Positions 34,701 to 46,400 of a stretch of DNA of 64,000 nucleotides are shown here, piece after piece. Source of the DNA: Crotalaria pallida (Eukaryota > Streptophyta > Magnoliopsida > Fabales > Fabaceae); contig CM075651.1 of NCBI GenBank assembly GCA_037953625.1, positions 138,784,501 through 138,848,500 of the forward strand, read 5' to 3'. Below the pieces are notes generated by a model. The model searched no databases, was not told the DNA's origin, and saw nothing but the letters and a program-made list of their open reading frames with translations. Numbering within the stretch: the first letter of the stretch is position 1; every line of letters starts with the position of its first letter. A program made the position numbers and the translations under genes.

Positions 34701-36432
34701 AATCTCTGGGATTTGACAGGAATCCCTTGCAGACATGCTGTTTCATGCATTAGTTTTAAGGGTGAGGAATTAGAACCATATGTCCATAGCTATTATAAGA
34801 GGGAGGCATATGAGTTGTGTTATGGGCCAATAATCAGCCCAATAAATGGCCAAGACATGTGGCCCGAAATTGGACATGGTGAATTGTTGCCACCAAAATA
34901 CAAGAAGGGTCCGGGAAGGCCAAGGAAATTGAGGAGGAGAGAACCGGACGAGCCACGTGATCAAAGTAGATGGAGGAGGTCACACACTCGACATACATGT
35001 TCTAGGTGCCACACTGTAGGGCACAACTACAGAACCTGTCCATTACCTCCCCCACCACCCCTCAATCCTGACCCTGCACCACCCCAAAATCCTGACCCCG
35101 CACCACCCCAGAATCCTGACCCTGCACCATCCCAAAATCAAGCACCACAAAACCCTGACCAAGCACCACAAACAAATCAAGCACCACAAAATCCTGCACC
35201 TGCACCACTCCCACCTAACCCTGCACCACTCACTCAATCTGACCCTGCACCACTCCAAAATCCTGACCTTGCACCACTCCCACCTAACCCTGCACCAGCA
35301 CCTGAAGCAACACCCCATGCACCTAAACAAAACCTCAGAATTAGAAGATGCAGTAAATGTAGAGAGTATGGTCACAACTACAGGACTTGTACAGTACAAG
35401 GAGCTGCAAAGGTAAATAATATTAATTAACTTGTTAGCTTTATGTTATTAGCTTTTTGTTATTGTTGTTATTAAGGTATTATTTTATTAACTAGCTATTT
35501 TTGCTTGTTGAAAAATGTTGTTGTTTTGACAGAGAGCCATGAAAGCAAACAGGAATTGCCCACCACATGGTGAGTTTCAAGGTTATAAGGAATGGTTCTA
35601 TGATGACCCATTAGAGACCAGCCCTGCATTTACACCAATTGAGAGTGCCACTGAGGCACATGTGGAATCTGCGAGTGCCACTGGATATACACCAATTGAG
35701 AGTGCCACTGAGCCTCAAGTTGAAATTGCGAGTGCTACTGCATATACACCAATTGAGAGTTCTTATGTTCCATCTGAGGCTCATGCTGCATCTGAGAGTG
35801 CCACTATTGCAAACAATGCAAAACCTGAAATGCCTAAAGTGTCTAAGACCAAGGTATGTTGCATTTTACTCATAGCATTAACATGTTTGATTAGATGAAA
35901 ACTTGGCTTATTTAAAGTATTTAATTTTACTTATCAGAGGGGGAAAAGAACAAGAGCTGTTACTGGTGAGAGCTCAAAAGCTAGCATTGACCCAAAGGCA
36001 ACTGATTCTGAAATCCATGAACCTAAGTCAAAGGTATATTTAATGTCATTCTTACTGTTATAAAGTTGTTTCATTAGCACTTATGTTCTTACTATGACTT
36101 GCAAAGGGGGTCTGGAACCATGATGGGCACCACTGAACCCATGGCAACTGATAGTGCTCCAAGAACTTATGACCAAATCCTGAACCTACTGAATGAACCA
36201 GAAATTAAAAACATGGTCAAAGCTTTGTCTAACACTTATGACATGATGGTAATGAATCAACATTATGTTGTTGATGAGTTTAGAACTTACTTTTATGTTC
36301 TGTAAACTGTGAATTTATGTTCAATTTTTCTGTTTGTAGCAAATGGCAAGGGAAGCTGAAGCAGAGAAGAAAAAGGCACTCGAAAATGATGGACCAAGCA
36401 CACAGTTCAGTATAACTAAGGAGAAGAAATGA
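31725..36432 (+). pseudogene. MULE transposase (mudrA-like), multi-exon, one frameshift
   Basis: DDE transposase that would bind the TIRs and cut and paste the element. Inferred exons: 31725-31755, 32276-34034, 34125-35411, 35533-35853, 35938-36033, one near 36108-36247, and a last exon ending at the TGA 36430-36432. Domain order: an N-terminal PB1-like region (from 32278), an acidic linker and a basic KMRRKKQKVKR stretch, a MuDR DNA-binding region (FRFSVGMEFHSIKEFKEAI), then the catalytic core with Asp in GVDGCHLK (33831), Asp in FILDQQKGL (34023) and Glu in NNLSEAFN (34416). A SWIM zinc finger (CSCNLWDLTGIPCRH) and two CCHC-like knuckles (CSRCHTVGHNYRTC, CSKCREYGHNYRTC) flank a Pro/Asn repeat (35050-35310). 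Break: near 33087-33110 the frame shifts by one base, so exon 2 stops at 33127. The acceptor before the sixth exon (GCAAAGGGG) also looks mutated. Confidence 0.88.
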
Positions 36433-37162
36433 AGGAATTAGGACTTGAAGCAAGACTTTTTTTGGAATTATGGATTTGTTTTATGGATTTGTCTTATGGT
36501 TGTTTTATGGATTTGTCTCTCTGCCACTTTTTGTTGAACTTATATATAGCTAGCATTTAAGAAATTTCATGCTCCCTTGTTTTGGACATCTCAAGGGATC
36601 ATTGATTTCTAGCATATGCTAGCACTTATGGGATGTTAATTATGGGCATGTATAGTTATCCCTCTTTTGGACCTTTTATGTAAAGGGATGAAAATGTACT
36701 TAACTTATGGGCAGACATGTTTATTTTTCCCTCTTTTTGGACCTACTATGTAAAGGGATGATTAACTTTGTCTGAAATTTGTGAATGAATCAGATGCCAC
36801 AGTTTCTTGCTTTAATATGGCTTATTTCTTACTTTCAGCTGCCACACTGTAATATGCTAGCACTATTGGCTTATTTCTTGTTTCGAAATTTCTTCTAACA
36901 ATATTCATTACTTGCAAATATGCTAACTTACAATAAGCAACATTCATTTCTCAAAGTTAACCAAAACAAACCACAATTACATATAACTGCACCAATATCT
37001 GAAAATTACATATAACAAAACCTACAAACCACAACATTCATTCCCCAATTACATTCAACATCATTCAAGAAGTTCTGAAAATCAGGCACAATTACATAAC
37101 CAGACCATTAAGACATCCCCAAATACAACAATCTATCCCAAATACTAAACCTTTAGAGCAAT

Positions 37163-37699
37163 CTATCCCATGCATTTCCCTTGGGAATGGCCACCCAACA
37201 TTGAGAAAAGGCAAATGGCAAATGTCACTGCCCATGATGCCATACAAACAACAATGAACATTCTTACTTTCATTCTCTCATTACCCAATTTCTTTTGAAG
37301 TTTACCCACTTTTCTTTTGTAAAATTCACACCCTTGGCAAACTTCAGACCCACTTTTGTATGGAAGAACATTTTGTATAGGAGTTTTCACTTCATCTCCC
37401 TCCTTCTCTGATGTCTCATCCTCCCACTTAAAGTACCCACATTTTTGTCCATCTTTCTTCTACAATTATCACAAAGGAAATGAATGAGTGAGTGGATATG
37501 AGAACATACAAAAATTGAGTAGATCTGAGGACATAGAAAGGGAAATACTTACATTCCAATTTGCACACTTCCAAAATCTTCTTCCAGGGTTTCTCTTTGT
37601 ATGAGAGGTTAGGAGATGCACAAAACCACAGTCACAACGCTTCTTCTTCGAAATATACGGTAAAGGACCAGAGGTGCAGCTTCGGGAAGACGACTCCAT
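37163..37699 (-). CDS. GRF zinc-finger protein with coiled coil and membrane segment, second MULE gene
   Basis: Small spliced gene convergent to the transposase. Minus-strand exons 37699-37553 and 37459-37163, with a GT-AG intron in phase 0, give 147 residues, all open. Residues 20-60 hold a GRF-type zinc finger (RCDCGFVHLLTSHTKRNPGR, RFWKC, then CGYFKWED), a fold known from topoisomerase III, APE2 and NEIL3 proteins as a single-stranded nucleic-acid binder. A basic, heptad-like stretch follows (FYKRKVGKLQKKLGNERMKV), then one hydrophobic helix (FIVVCMASWAVTFAICLFSM) and a short tail. Its start lies about 200 bp inside the right TIR, which probably carries its promoter. The position mirrors mudrB, but no sequence relation to mudrB is visible. 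The role in transposition is inference. Confidence 0.8.
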
Positions 37700-37901
37700 T
37701 GTTGTTGAACCAAAAAATGCAGATGGCAGCGACTGAGAATGAAACGTGAGCAACGATGAAGAAGAATGAAGAAGCCTTTATCTTTAATCGATTTTGAGAA
37801 GAAAAAAGTTAGGGTTTTAGTTTTTTCCCTTTTCGTTTTCGGTGTGAAGAAGAAGAGTGACGAACTGTGAAGCCAGAATGGAGAAGAAGAAGGGCTTATG
37901 A

Positions 37902-38160
37902 AGAAGTCACGTGCATCGCACGTGTGAGGGCTGAGGTGGGTTGGGGCTTACATGGCTGCACACGTGGAGGCAGAAGAGTGGAGATGGCACCTCTGACATG
38001 GCACCTCCGTTAGCCACGTCATTGGTTAACAGAAGAAGGTGACGGTAAGGACCTAAAACAAATTTTTTAGACATTTAAGGATCAGGACCGGTAAAAAAAA
38101 AAGACAGGGACCAAAACCAAAACTCGGTCAACTTTCAGGGACCAAAAACTTAAATAAGCC
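37902..38160 (-). repeat. Right TIR of the MULE
   Basis: Inverted copy of 31245-31502, ending CTTAAATAAGCC at 38160 and followed by the second TTTTATATA. It probably drives the GRF zinc-finger gene. Confidence 0.95.
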
Positions 38161-38169
38161 TTTTATATA

Positions 38170-39710
38170 TATAATTTTTGAGTAGTAGTTATCTATAATT
38201 CTATATCTATTGATAAAGATCTATCAAATAAAGATATTGATAAAGATATTTTTATTTTATTTTTTTTGGAACGTTGGATATATTTAAATTATTTCTGACA
38301 TAAGAGGTCAGCTAGAAAAAATAAGGGGATGGGTAGGTGTTAGACCGGAGACCTGTTTAAAGAAGCATGCAATGTCTATGTAGCTAAAGAATATCATTAT
38401 TATTATATCAATAAAAATATAAGATCAAGATACTGCTAATAACAAGGCAGTGTCTACCATGGGCACAGTAAAAAAAAAATTTACCTCACATGTGGGTACA
38501 CAACCGGTTACATACATCATTGCAAACAAGTCCCTTTGCATTCCCTTCATTTCAGCATCCCCCCTTCTTCATCATCGTAGAGCTGGGAACCCACTCACTC
38601 TTCTTCTTCATCGTAGAGCTTCCATGCCCTTCATCGTGGAGCTTCTTGTTCACGGTTCGGGTTCTTCTTCGTGTTCGTGGTTCTCGTCTTTGTTATTCCC
38701 TCTTCGTGGAGCTTCTTGGTCGCTGTTCATCCGTCGTCGTTGCTGAAAACCAGATCTGGATTTGCTGCCCTCTTCTTCCCTCATGTAGTGGCTATTCGAG
38801 CTTCGTTCGGGATTTCTTCTTTCGGTCGCGAGTCGTGCCATTGGAGCTTCATTTGAGCTACAAATTTTCTGAATCTGAGTTGTTTGTGCTTGTCATGAGG
38901 TTCGTCCCTCTTGCTCTCAGAAACCCCTATTTATCTCCACTGTCTCCATTCCTTCGCATCAACCATGCATTCCTAGTTTTGGGTTTCTCAATTTCCCTTT
39001 GTGAAGCTTCAATTTTTATGATAGGTTAATTATTATATTTTTATTATTATGCTCTTGCTTTCATAGATTTTGAACAGAAGTCGAATAAGAAATGAGAGTG
39101 TGACGAATTTCATGATAAGGGAGTCAAATGGAACACTTGTTAGCATGATGAATTTCATGATGTACTGGAATTCGTACTTTTTATCTGCGTTGTGAAAAGA
39201 ACAGGTTAGAGTGAATTGCTGGAAAACTGAATTGCTGTTTTTTATGACTAAATTGAATTGGAAGAGACGAGCAATTGCAAGAGCACATTGACACCCACTA
39301 ATCCACTATCAAAAGATGATAAGAGTATAAATCGCGAAGTGGTATGGTATGTATCCAAGTTCTGTGTGTTTGTTCATCCTCATTTCTCTTAGCAATGGTA
39401 TAAGAAGAGTCACCAAATTTGAGTTATCATATAATTTAGAAGACTTTCTTTTCATTGTGAAGTACATGAATTTGTATGCTCTATGTTGTATGTAGTATGC
39501 AAGAATTCATACGCGGTTCTTTGGATCACTGAGAGAGTTCTGCAAAATGCTATATGCATGCATCACCTCGTATCTACATAATTTATCTGATTACAATTGG
39601 TACTGCCTCATTTTTTCGGAACACTTATATTCTAATTCTGTCATGTATTCCAGATATAAGTATAAATGTGAGGGCTAGAGATGTCGACGTTTTTCTAACA
39701 ATGGAATTTG
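38170..39710. other. No clear gene; Ser/Leu-rich ORF and short repeats
   Basis: 38550-38730 repeats CTTCTTCATCGTAGAGCT / CTTCATCGTGGAGCTTCTTG words, which makes overlapping ORFs at 38450-39029 rich in Ser, Leu and Phe. No domain, signal or splice structure is convincing. 39030-39710 is AT-rich with nothing recognised. It might be a transcribed non-coding remnant. Confidence 0.35.
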
Positions 39711-39727
39711 AAGTTAGAATGCAGTTT

Positions 39728-39997
39728 TTTTTGGTAAAGATAAAAAATGCATTACCACCAAGCAATTCAAAAAACAATCCTAAATGCCATTCCCCAATAC
39801 AGCCACCTTCTAGGAAGGGTTCTGACCATGAGAATGCCTAAGATGGGGAACTATACATCAAGTTATAATTCAATGCTAATTCTATTAACTAAAACCTTAT
39901 TACTCCAGGTTTTAAAATTCGGGTAGCAAAAGCTTATCCTCCAAGCTATGTCCCTCTTCAACATTCTAAGACTTTGATGTATATCTCTACTGTTACC
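39728..39997 (-). mobile_element. 5'-truncated LINE-like insertion (~270 bp)
   Basis: An exact 17-bp duplication AAGTTAGAATGCAGTTT lies at 39711-39727 and again at 53451-53467. After removing the LTR element, it flanks a 270-bp insert that begins with a T-run (the A-tail of a minus-strand copy). Its complement ends in GCATTTTTTATCTTTACC plus A-tail, like plant LINE 3' ends. No ORF remains. It could instead be a short processed transcript. Target-primed insertion is the inferred mechanism. Confidence 0.65.
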
Positions 39998-40000
39998 AAG

Positions 40001-40920
40001 TGTTGATACCCCACTATTTGGAAGCCCAACACCGCAAGGCCCAATACATAAAGAGGCCCGAAATCACCAAACAAAATAAAAATACCAAGAGAAGGCGTAC
40101 GAACACCAGGAACCACCCGAGGCGTCGCACTCAAAGCGACGGCCATCAAGGCGTCACATTCTGACGTCACAGCTAATAAGTGGAGTAAGGCGTGCCGATG
40201 CCAATGGACACGACGAGCTCCCCCAGAACGCCTCAGGTATCACGGAAACTTGAGGAGAAAGTCTTGATAAGTGAAAGCGAACAGAAAACAGGGTCCGGGA
40301 AGGCGTACATGTGCAAACAAAAGAATCCGGTTCCCTAGGCTATGAGGAACGTGCATGAGAAGCCAGAGCATCTTGGCTCACGTCATGCAGCCCCTCGTTT
40401 GAGGAAAGACGAAAAAGGGAAGCCTTGCAAAGCTCCCACTGTGAGCAATCAATGGCAAAGCTAAAAGAAGTGAAGGAGACAAAACGACCTCTGAAGATAA
40501 CAGCTGCAAAGAAGGAAAAAGAAGACAGACCGGTGGACCAAGTGAAGAGAAGGGAAAGACCAATGAGCAAGAGAGATCCTATAAGAGAGAGATCTCTTCC
40601 AACGTACAGGGCAATCTGAATCGAGGGAAGGGGAGACTAAGACTCCATTCATATCAACTGAAATCCCAAGAGAGAGAAGAGAGAGGGGAGAATAGAAGCT
40701 TCTGTGAAAGCTTGAGTTTCAGAACACAGAGGAGAGTGTGAAAGGCTGAAGGCGCACACTCCCTCACTTTGCGTAAACACCATAAGTGTGAACCTCTCGC
40801 TCTTGTATTTTTCTCCCCAAGTCCCATTTCAAAGTAATAAAAGCCAAATGCTTCACTAAGCTTACGAACCCATTATCTTTGCACTGATTATTTACTTATC
40901 GCACAAAGCGGTCCGAAACA
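40001..40920 (+). repeat. 5' LTR (920 bp)
   Basis: It starts TGTTGATACC and ends GGTCCGAAACA. TATA-like TATAAG lies at 40580-40585 and AATAAA at 40836-40841. It differs from the 3' LTR at about six positions. It shares its 3' end with the solo LTR at 8119-9118. Confidence 0.96.
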
Positions 40921-40921
40921 A

Positions 40922-40941
40922 TTGGTGACTCCACTGGGGAA
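40922..40941 (+). promoter_or_regulatory. Primer-binding site
   Basis: TTGGTGACTCCACTGGGG follows the LTR after one or two bases. Its TGG start would pair with a tRNA CCA end. The same motif with two changes (TTGGCGACTCCGCTGGGG) follows the LTR at 61785. The tRNA species was not identified. Confidence 0.75.
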
Positions 40942-40944
40942 GCT

Positions 40945-43431
40945 ATGACTTCCAATCACGAAGGAAAAGGGGCTCATGTCGTGCAACAAACACCTACAGG
41001 AGACACCATCCCAAAGGTGACGCCGGTGATCACTGTTCAGAACCCGGCGACCAATCACGCAAGTCGTGGGACGGGACAAGGCTCAAGGAGGCTGAGTTTC
41101 AGCCCAGCCAACCCAGGAAGCGATAACACTCGTTCTCCCTTCGACGTTCCAGAAGATGACCAAGAGCCTCAAGAAGAAGAGCTCGGCGGCGAGAAAGAAA
41201 CGCCGAGTCACATCAAAATCCCCCATATAGAAGGCGATTCCAACACTCAAGTTGTAATATCGGCTGTGCTACTCAACTCTCTGGTAGCGAACCAAGGCGC
41301 GCTGTCTGAAATAGTGGCTGAATACAAAGCTCAGTCCGCCAAAGCAAAGGAAGAAAGGGAAGCCTTGAGCGCGAGGCTAAGGGAAGAAGAAGAGGCGCGC
41401 AGAGAGGCAGAACTAGCAAGGGCAAGAGCGAAATCAGAGGAGGAATTCCAGCACGAGACAAGTGGAAGGAGAGAAAGCACAGAGGACGCTCTGGTCACGC
41501 AAGCGGAGCTGAAGCGCATCCTACAGGCGCACAAGGAAGGACAAAATATGGTAATAAATCTAAACCCTCCTTTTACCGTTGATGTAGCTGCCTATCGCTA
41601 CCCGCAAGGGTATGCGCCTCCAACGTTTCGAAAGTTTGATGGAACTGGGAGCGCACGTGAACACTTGATGACGTACGTGGATGATCTGGGGGTATACAGT
41701 GCAGACCACTGTTTAAGGCTGAGAGAGTTCTCAAAGTCCCTGGTTGGGCGCGCTTTCACTTGGTACTCCAAGTTGCGCCCAGCGTCAATCCGGACTTGGG
41801 AGGAAATGACTATAGAGTTTTGTAACAAGTTTCTGGAAGAGGAAGGTGCTATCCATATCATGGACCTCGGTCGTGTAAGGCAACGAGTAGGGGAGAGCTT
41901 GACCGCCTTCATCAAAAGGTACAGGGACAGGGCGCTGCACTGCAAAGAGACTCTCCCCGAAGCAGACCTGGTCTATGGGTGCATCAAAAGCATCGAAGAC
42001 GGCTCGTAAATATTCCTGGCACTTAGCAAGATCACTACTTTCTCTGAGCTGCTCGGAAGAGCAATGGATGTTACCGAGGCCATGAAGAAACAGGGAAAAA
42101 GAACCAAAGACCAGATCGCTTTTGACGTGAACGTCGTGGATGACAAGAGGAGGAAAAGCTACAGAACCATGCCGCCTCCTAGGAGCTATGAAAGGAAGGA
42201 GCCCCCACCAAAGCTCCCGATTTCCAAGGAACTCACCTACCAGTTGGTGGAGGAGTGGCTGAAGGAAGACATTCTCACCAAAAGGGCGACAAGACCCCCT
42301 TTGACGCGTGAGGAGTATGATAATCCAGAATATTGCATTCTACACAGACAAAAGAGTCATGGCACCATGGACTGCTATGTCATCAGAGGTGTGTTTCAGA
42401 AGCAATACGCGGCTGGGAAGATATTGTTGCCAGAAGGAGAAGGCGAAGAAAGCCTAGGCGACCATCCTTTGCCTAGACACAATGTGAATGTCATCCTCTC
42501 CCACGGCGACAACTTGCTGGAGGAGATTGAGGAAGAGGAGCTGGTGGAAAATGAGCTGAGAAAGGGACTTGTGAAGACTAGAGGGTTCAGAGCTTTGTTT
42601 GACCAGCTGAGGCTCGGAGCTGATGTCAGAGAAGAAGCGGCACACGCTCTAGCTGACGTGATAGTCAGGAAAGGGGCGGACACAAGCGCCGCCTACGCGC
42701 CAGCAACCAGGGTAGCAAGGGCGCACGCCTCGGCAGTAATGTTCAGGGAGCCGCAGCGAGCACACCCAGGCTTTTGTCACAACAGGCCGCTGTTTATAGA
42801 GGCAACCGTCGAAGGCGTACATGTCCGGCGCGCCCTCGTAGACAACGGATCAAGAGTAAACATCATCCCAACTCATATATTCGTAAAGCTGGGAGTTGCT
42901 AAAGAAAGGCTCAAGAAAGCGGAAGCAACGCTGGGAACCTTCAACGGAGGAACAGTCACAGTAAGGGCATGCGTAGTGCTCAACTTGGAGGTAGGGCCCA
43001 TGAAAATCCTGAACACTTTTCACATCGTTGATGGAGAGCCTAGTTATCATATCTTGCTGGGGCGCCCATGGATTCATCTGAATGGGTGTGTTCCTTCCAC
43101 GTTACACCAATGTGTGAAATCGATGTATAGAGGGCAGGATATTGAGATCCCAGCAACAAAAGCGCCGTTCGACTCCTCGGAGTTACACTTAATTAACGCT
43201 ACGGTGTTTGACGAGCTGGCTCCCCCTAGGACCAACAAGATTGGGAGAGAGCCCAAAATCCCAATCAAGGGAAAGGAGAAAGTGAGGGAACCAGAAAAGA
43301 GGCAGTCGGTATTCAAGAGACTTCGCTTGCTAGAAGAAGAAGAAAACACACAGCAGCGAGTAACCAAGCCAAGATACAAACTGCAAAAGCAACGCCTTCC
43401 TGAAGGAGGGGCCAGGTGGGCCATCCTCTAG
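40945..43431 (+). pseudogene. Gag-protease region, interrupted by one stop
   Basis: One reading frame runs from the ATG at 40945 to the TAG at 43429, with an internal TAA at 42007-42009. Gag: an acidic coiled-coil-like stretch (about 41320-41510, Glu/Arg/Ala-rich) and a retrotransposon gag domain (FRKFDGTGSAREHL, REFSKSLVGRAFTWYSKL, FIKRYRDRALHCKETLPEAD). The related element at 61815 has Gln at the stop position, so TAA is a C-to-T loss. The aspartic protease follows at about 42790-43090 with ALVDNGSRVNIIP and HILLGRPWIH. Its active-site motif is D-N-G, not D-[ST]-G, and the second element has the same motif. The product would pack RNA and process the polyprotein. Confidence 0.9.
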
Positions 43432-46400
43432 GAATTCGCGGGGCCAGTCAAGCCGAAACTTAGCGACTTGGCTAGCCCCACACTCATGGGCGTCATAAAA
43501 GGGGAAGCATGGTTTGCTTCGACGGAGGAGGTTATGCACGCCCAGCAAAATGGGAATGAAGCCAATGGTCCAGAAGGTTTGGAGGAAGTCAATGTAGGAG
43601 GAGAAGGCGAACACAAGCCTCTCTTCATTGCCTCTTCACTCACCCCGTCTGAAAAGGCGGACTTGGTCGCCTTGTTGAGAGAGTTCAGAGAAGTATTCGC
43701 TTGGAGCTACGAAGAAATGCCAGGTCTCAGCCCGAAGCTGGTCACTCATAACTTGGCCGTCAAAGCTGATGCGGTACCCGTGAAGCAACACCCCAGAAAG
43801 TTCAGCCCTGAGATTGAAAAGGCAATTAAAGATGAAGTAGAGAAATTGTTGGAGGCACGTTTCATCAGGCCCATACAACACCCCGTTTGGTTGGCCAACA
43901 TAGTTCCCGTGAAGAAAAAGAATGGCCAGATTAGATGTTGCGTGGATTTCAGAGATTTAAACAGGGCGTGCCCCAAGGATGACTTCCCCCTGCCACACAT
44001 AGACTGCATGGTGGATGAAACTGCCATGCACGAACGCTTTTCTTTCATGGACGGGTTCAGCGGCTACAATCAAATAAAAATGGCAGAGGGCGACGAAGAG
44101 AAAACCGCTTTCAGAACTCCGGTGGGAAACTTTTATTATCTGGTGATGCCGTTCGGTCTCAAGAACGCCGGAGCAACATACCAAAGAGCAATGACAGCAA
44201 TCTTCCACGACATGATGCATGACATAGTAGAGGACTACGTTGATGACATAGTAGTCAAATCAAGGAAGAAGGAACAACACTTGGCACATCTAAGAGCTGT
44301 CTTTTCTAGATGCAAGAAGTACAAACTCAGAATGAACCCGCTCAAGTGTAAATTCAGAGTCTCTTCTGGTGAATTCCTGGGGTTCAGAGTCCATAAGGAA
44401 GGCGTCTCAGCAGATGGAAGGAAAGTCGAAGCAGTCAGAGAAATGAAGGCGCCCCGCAACAAGAAAGAACTGCAGCAAATGATGGGGAAACTTGGTTACA
44501 TCCGAAGATTCATACCAGCCATGGGGGAGTTGTTAGGACTCATGAGGAAGCTCCTCAAGGGTAAGGAAATTTTCAAATGGGAAAAGGAACATCAAGACGC
44601 TTTTGATAATGTGAAAAAGACTTTGGCAATGCCACCAGTGATGATTCCGCCTCAGAAGGGGGTGCCACTCAGAGTATACCTGGTCGCTACCCAGACGGCG
44701 TTCAGTGGACTTTTTGCACAAGAAGTTGAAGGTTCAGAACGACCCGTGGCCTACTAGAGCAGAATGTTAAAGGAGGTAGAGTCTAGGTACTCCAACCAAG
44801 AAAGACAATACCTCGCTCTGGCGTATGCTGCCCAGAAATATCGTCACTACTTTCAAGCACACACCATTCATGTGATGGCTAAGGCTGAAGGAATCAAGTA
44901 TTTGTTACAAGGCGCCGTTCTGACAGGACGAATAAGCAAGTGGGCGCTCACGTTAACGGAATATGAAATAATCCTGAAGACACCCACAGCGCTCAAAAGC
45001 CAGGCTTTAGCCGATCTGAAATCAAGAAGAAGAAGAGGTGATGGAGCCTATCAATGCGTGCGAGGAGCCCGAAGTGTGGACTTTGATGTTTGATGGTTCG
45101 CCCTCAGCACCCAAGGGTGGAGCGGGAGTCACTCTGACAAACGGAAGGGGAGAAGAGCTCGCATTCGCCTTCCAATTGGAGTTCCAATGCACTAACAATG
45201 AAGCAGAGTATGAAGCTCTTCTCCTGGGACTCGATGTGGCTGAAGAAATCTGGGTCCAAAGGCTCATTGTTAAAGGGGATTCCAACCTAGTAGTGAAACA
45301 GCTGAAAGGAGAATATGGAGTGAAAGAAATGTCTTTGGCGTTATGCAGGGAAAAAGCACACCAAGCGTTGGCGAAATTCAAGTTAGAATCTCTCGAGCAT
45401 GTGCCACGGGCCGAAAACAGGAAAGCTGACGCCCTTGCAACTCTGGGGAGCAAAGCAGGCATAGCAGAAGGCGAACACTTGGTACGTTTCAGGAAGGCGT
45501 ACCAACCCAAGATCCAAAGGGATGTGCAAGGAGAGCAGGCAAGGAAAGATTGGAGGATCCCGATCATGTGGGAGCTCCACAGCAAAGCGTTAACAAAGGC
45601 ATCCAGAGATTTCTGCCTTCTAAAGGGGGCATTGTATAAGAGAAGTGCAGAAGGGTTGCTCATGAAATGCGTCGCGGAGGAAAAAGGGGAACGAAAGATG
45701 GCAAGCCTCCATGACAGCATATGCGGACAGGTTGGCCCTAGCCTATACAGGAGAATGCAAAGGTTAGGAGTATATTGGCCGGACATGAAGGCGCGCTGTG
45801 ATGCATCTCAGAAGGCGTGCAGTCAATGTCAGGAAGTAAAGGAAGAGCTGGAGGTCCATCTAGTGGATGAAGATTGGGCTAGGCCAATACAGGCGTACTT
45901 GGAAAGCGGTACCTTACCGGAAAATCACATGGAGGCGGAGAGAATCAGAAAGAGGTCAGAATACTACTTCATTGAGAAAGGCGAGTTGTTCAAAAGGAGC
46001 TTCGCCGGAGAGGTCCTCAGATGTATCGGGAGAGAAGAAAGAAACAAAGTCATGGAGGAGGTCCACGGGGGATCTTGTGGAAGGCACCAAGGGGGTAGAT
46101 CGCTCTGGAGCGAGCTGTTGAAAATCGGCTATTATTGGCCGAACATGAAAGGCGACGCCCTCGATTTCGTGCGAAAATGCGAACAATGCCAAAAGCACGA
46201 TAACAGAATCCATGCGTCCTCTCTCTCCATGAAAGGCCTCAGCTCCCCCTACCCTTTCCACACTTGGTCAATGGACTTCATCGGTCCAATTGACCCGCCT
46301 TCTAAAGGAAAGAGGTGGATCCTGGGGGCAACAGAACACTCCACCAAGTGGGTCGAAGCGGCAGCATTCAAGAAAGGCGATGCTGACGCCACCGCACAAT

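Larger units (their letters stand above)
31245..38160. mobile_element. Two-gene Mutator-like element (6,916 bp), complete ends
   Basis: TIRs at 31245-31502 and 37902-38160 are about 258 bp and nearly identical as inverted copies. They start GGCTTATTTAAGTTTTTGG and contain a CACGTG-bearing inner end (GCGATGCACGTGACTTCT). The flanks are an exact 9-bp duplication TTTTATATA (31236-31244 and 38161-38169). Inside, a multi-exon transposase gene runs rightward from the left TIR, and a small spliced gene runs leftward from the right TIR. They are convergent, as mudrA and mudrB are in maize MuDR. The transposase has one frameshift, so the copy may not be autonomous now, but the intact ends suggest a recent insertion. 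Confidence 0.95.

Noticed and set aside
35043..35399. 118-codon Cys/Trp/Arg-rich minus-strand ORF
   Set aside because: It is the antisense reading of the Pro/Asn repeat and zinc knuckles of the MULE transposase.
38450..39029. 179-codon Ser/Leu/Phe-rich ORF as a possible secreted protein
   Set aside because: Its composition comes from repeated CTTCATCGTGGAGC words. Two overlapping frames look equally good and no domain or splice signal supports it.
45022..45786. 254-codon minus-strand ORF opposite the second RNase H
   Set aside because: It is a shadow of the pol region. The plus strand shows clear RNase H and integrase motifs, and this ORF has no domain and no splice continuation, unlike the antisense gene at 48291-52180.
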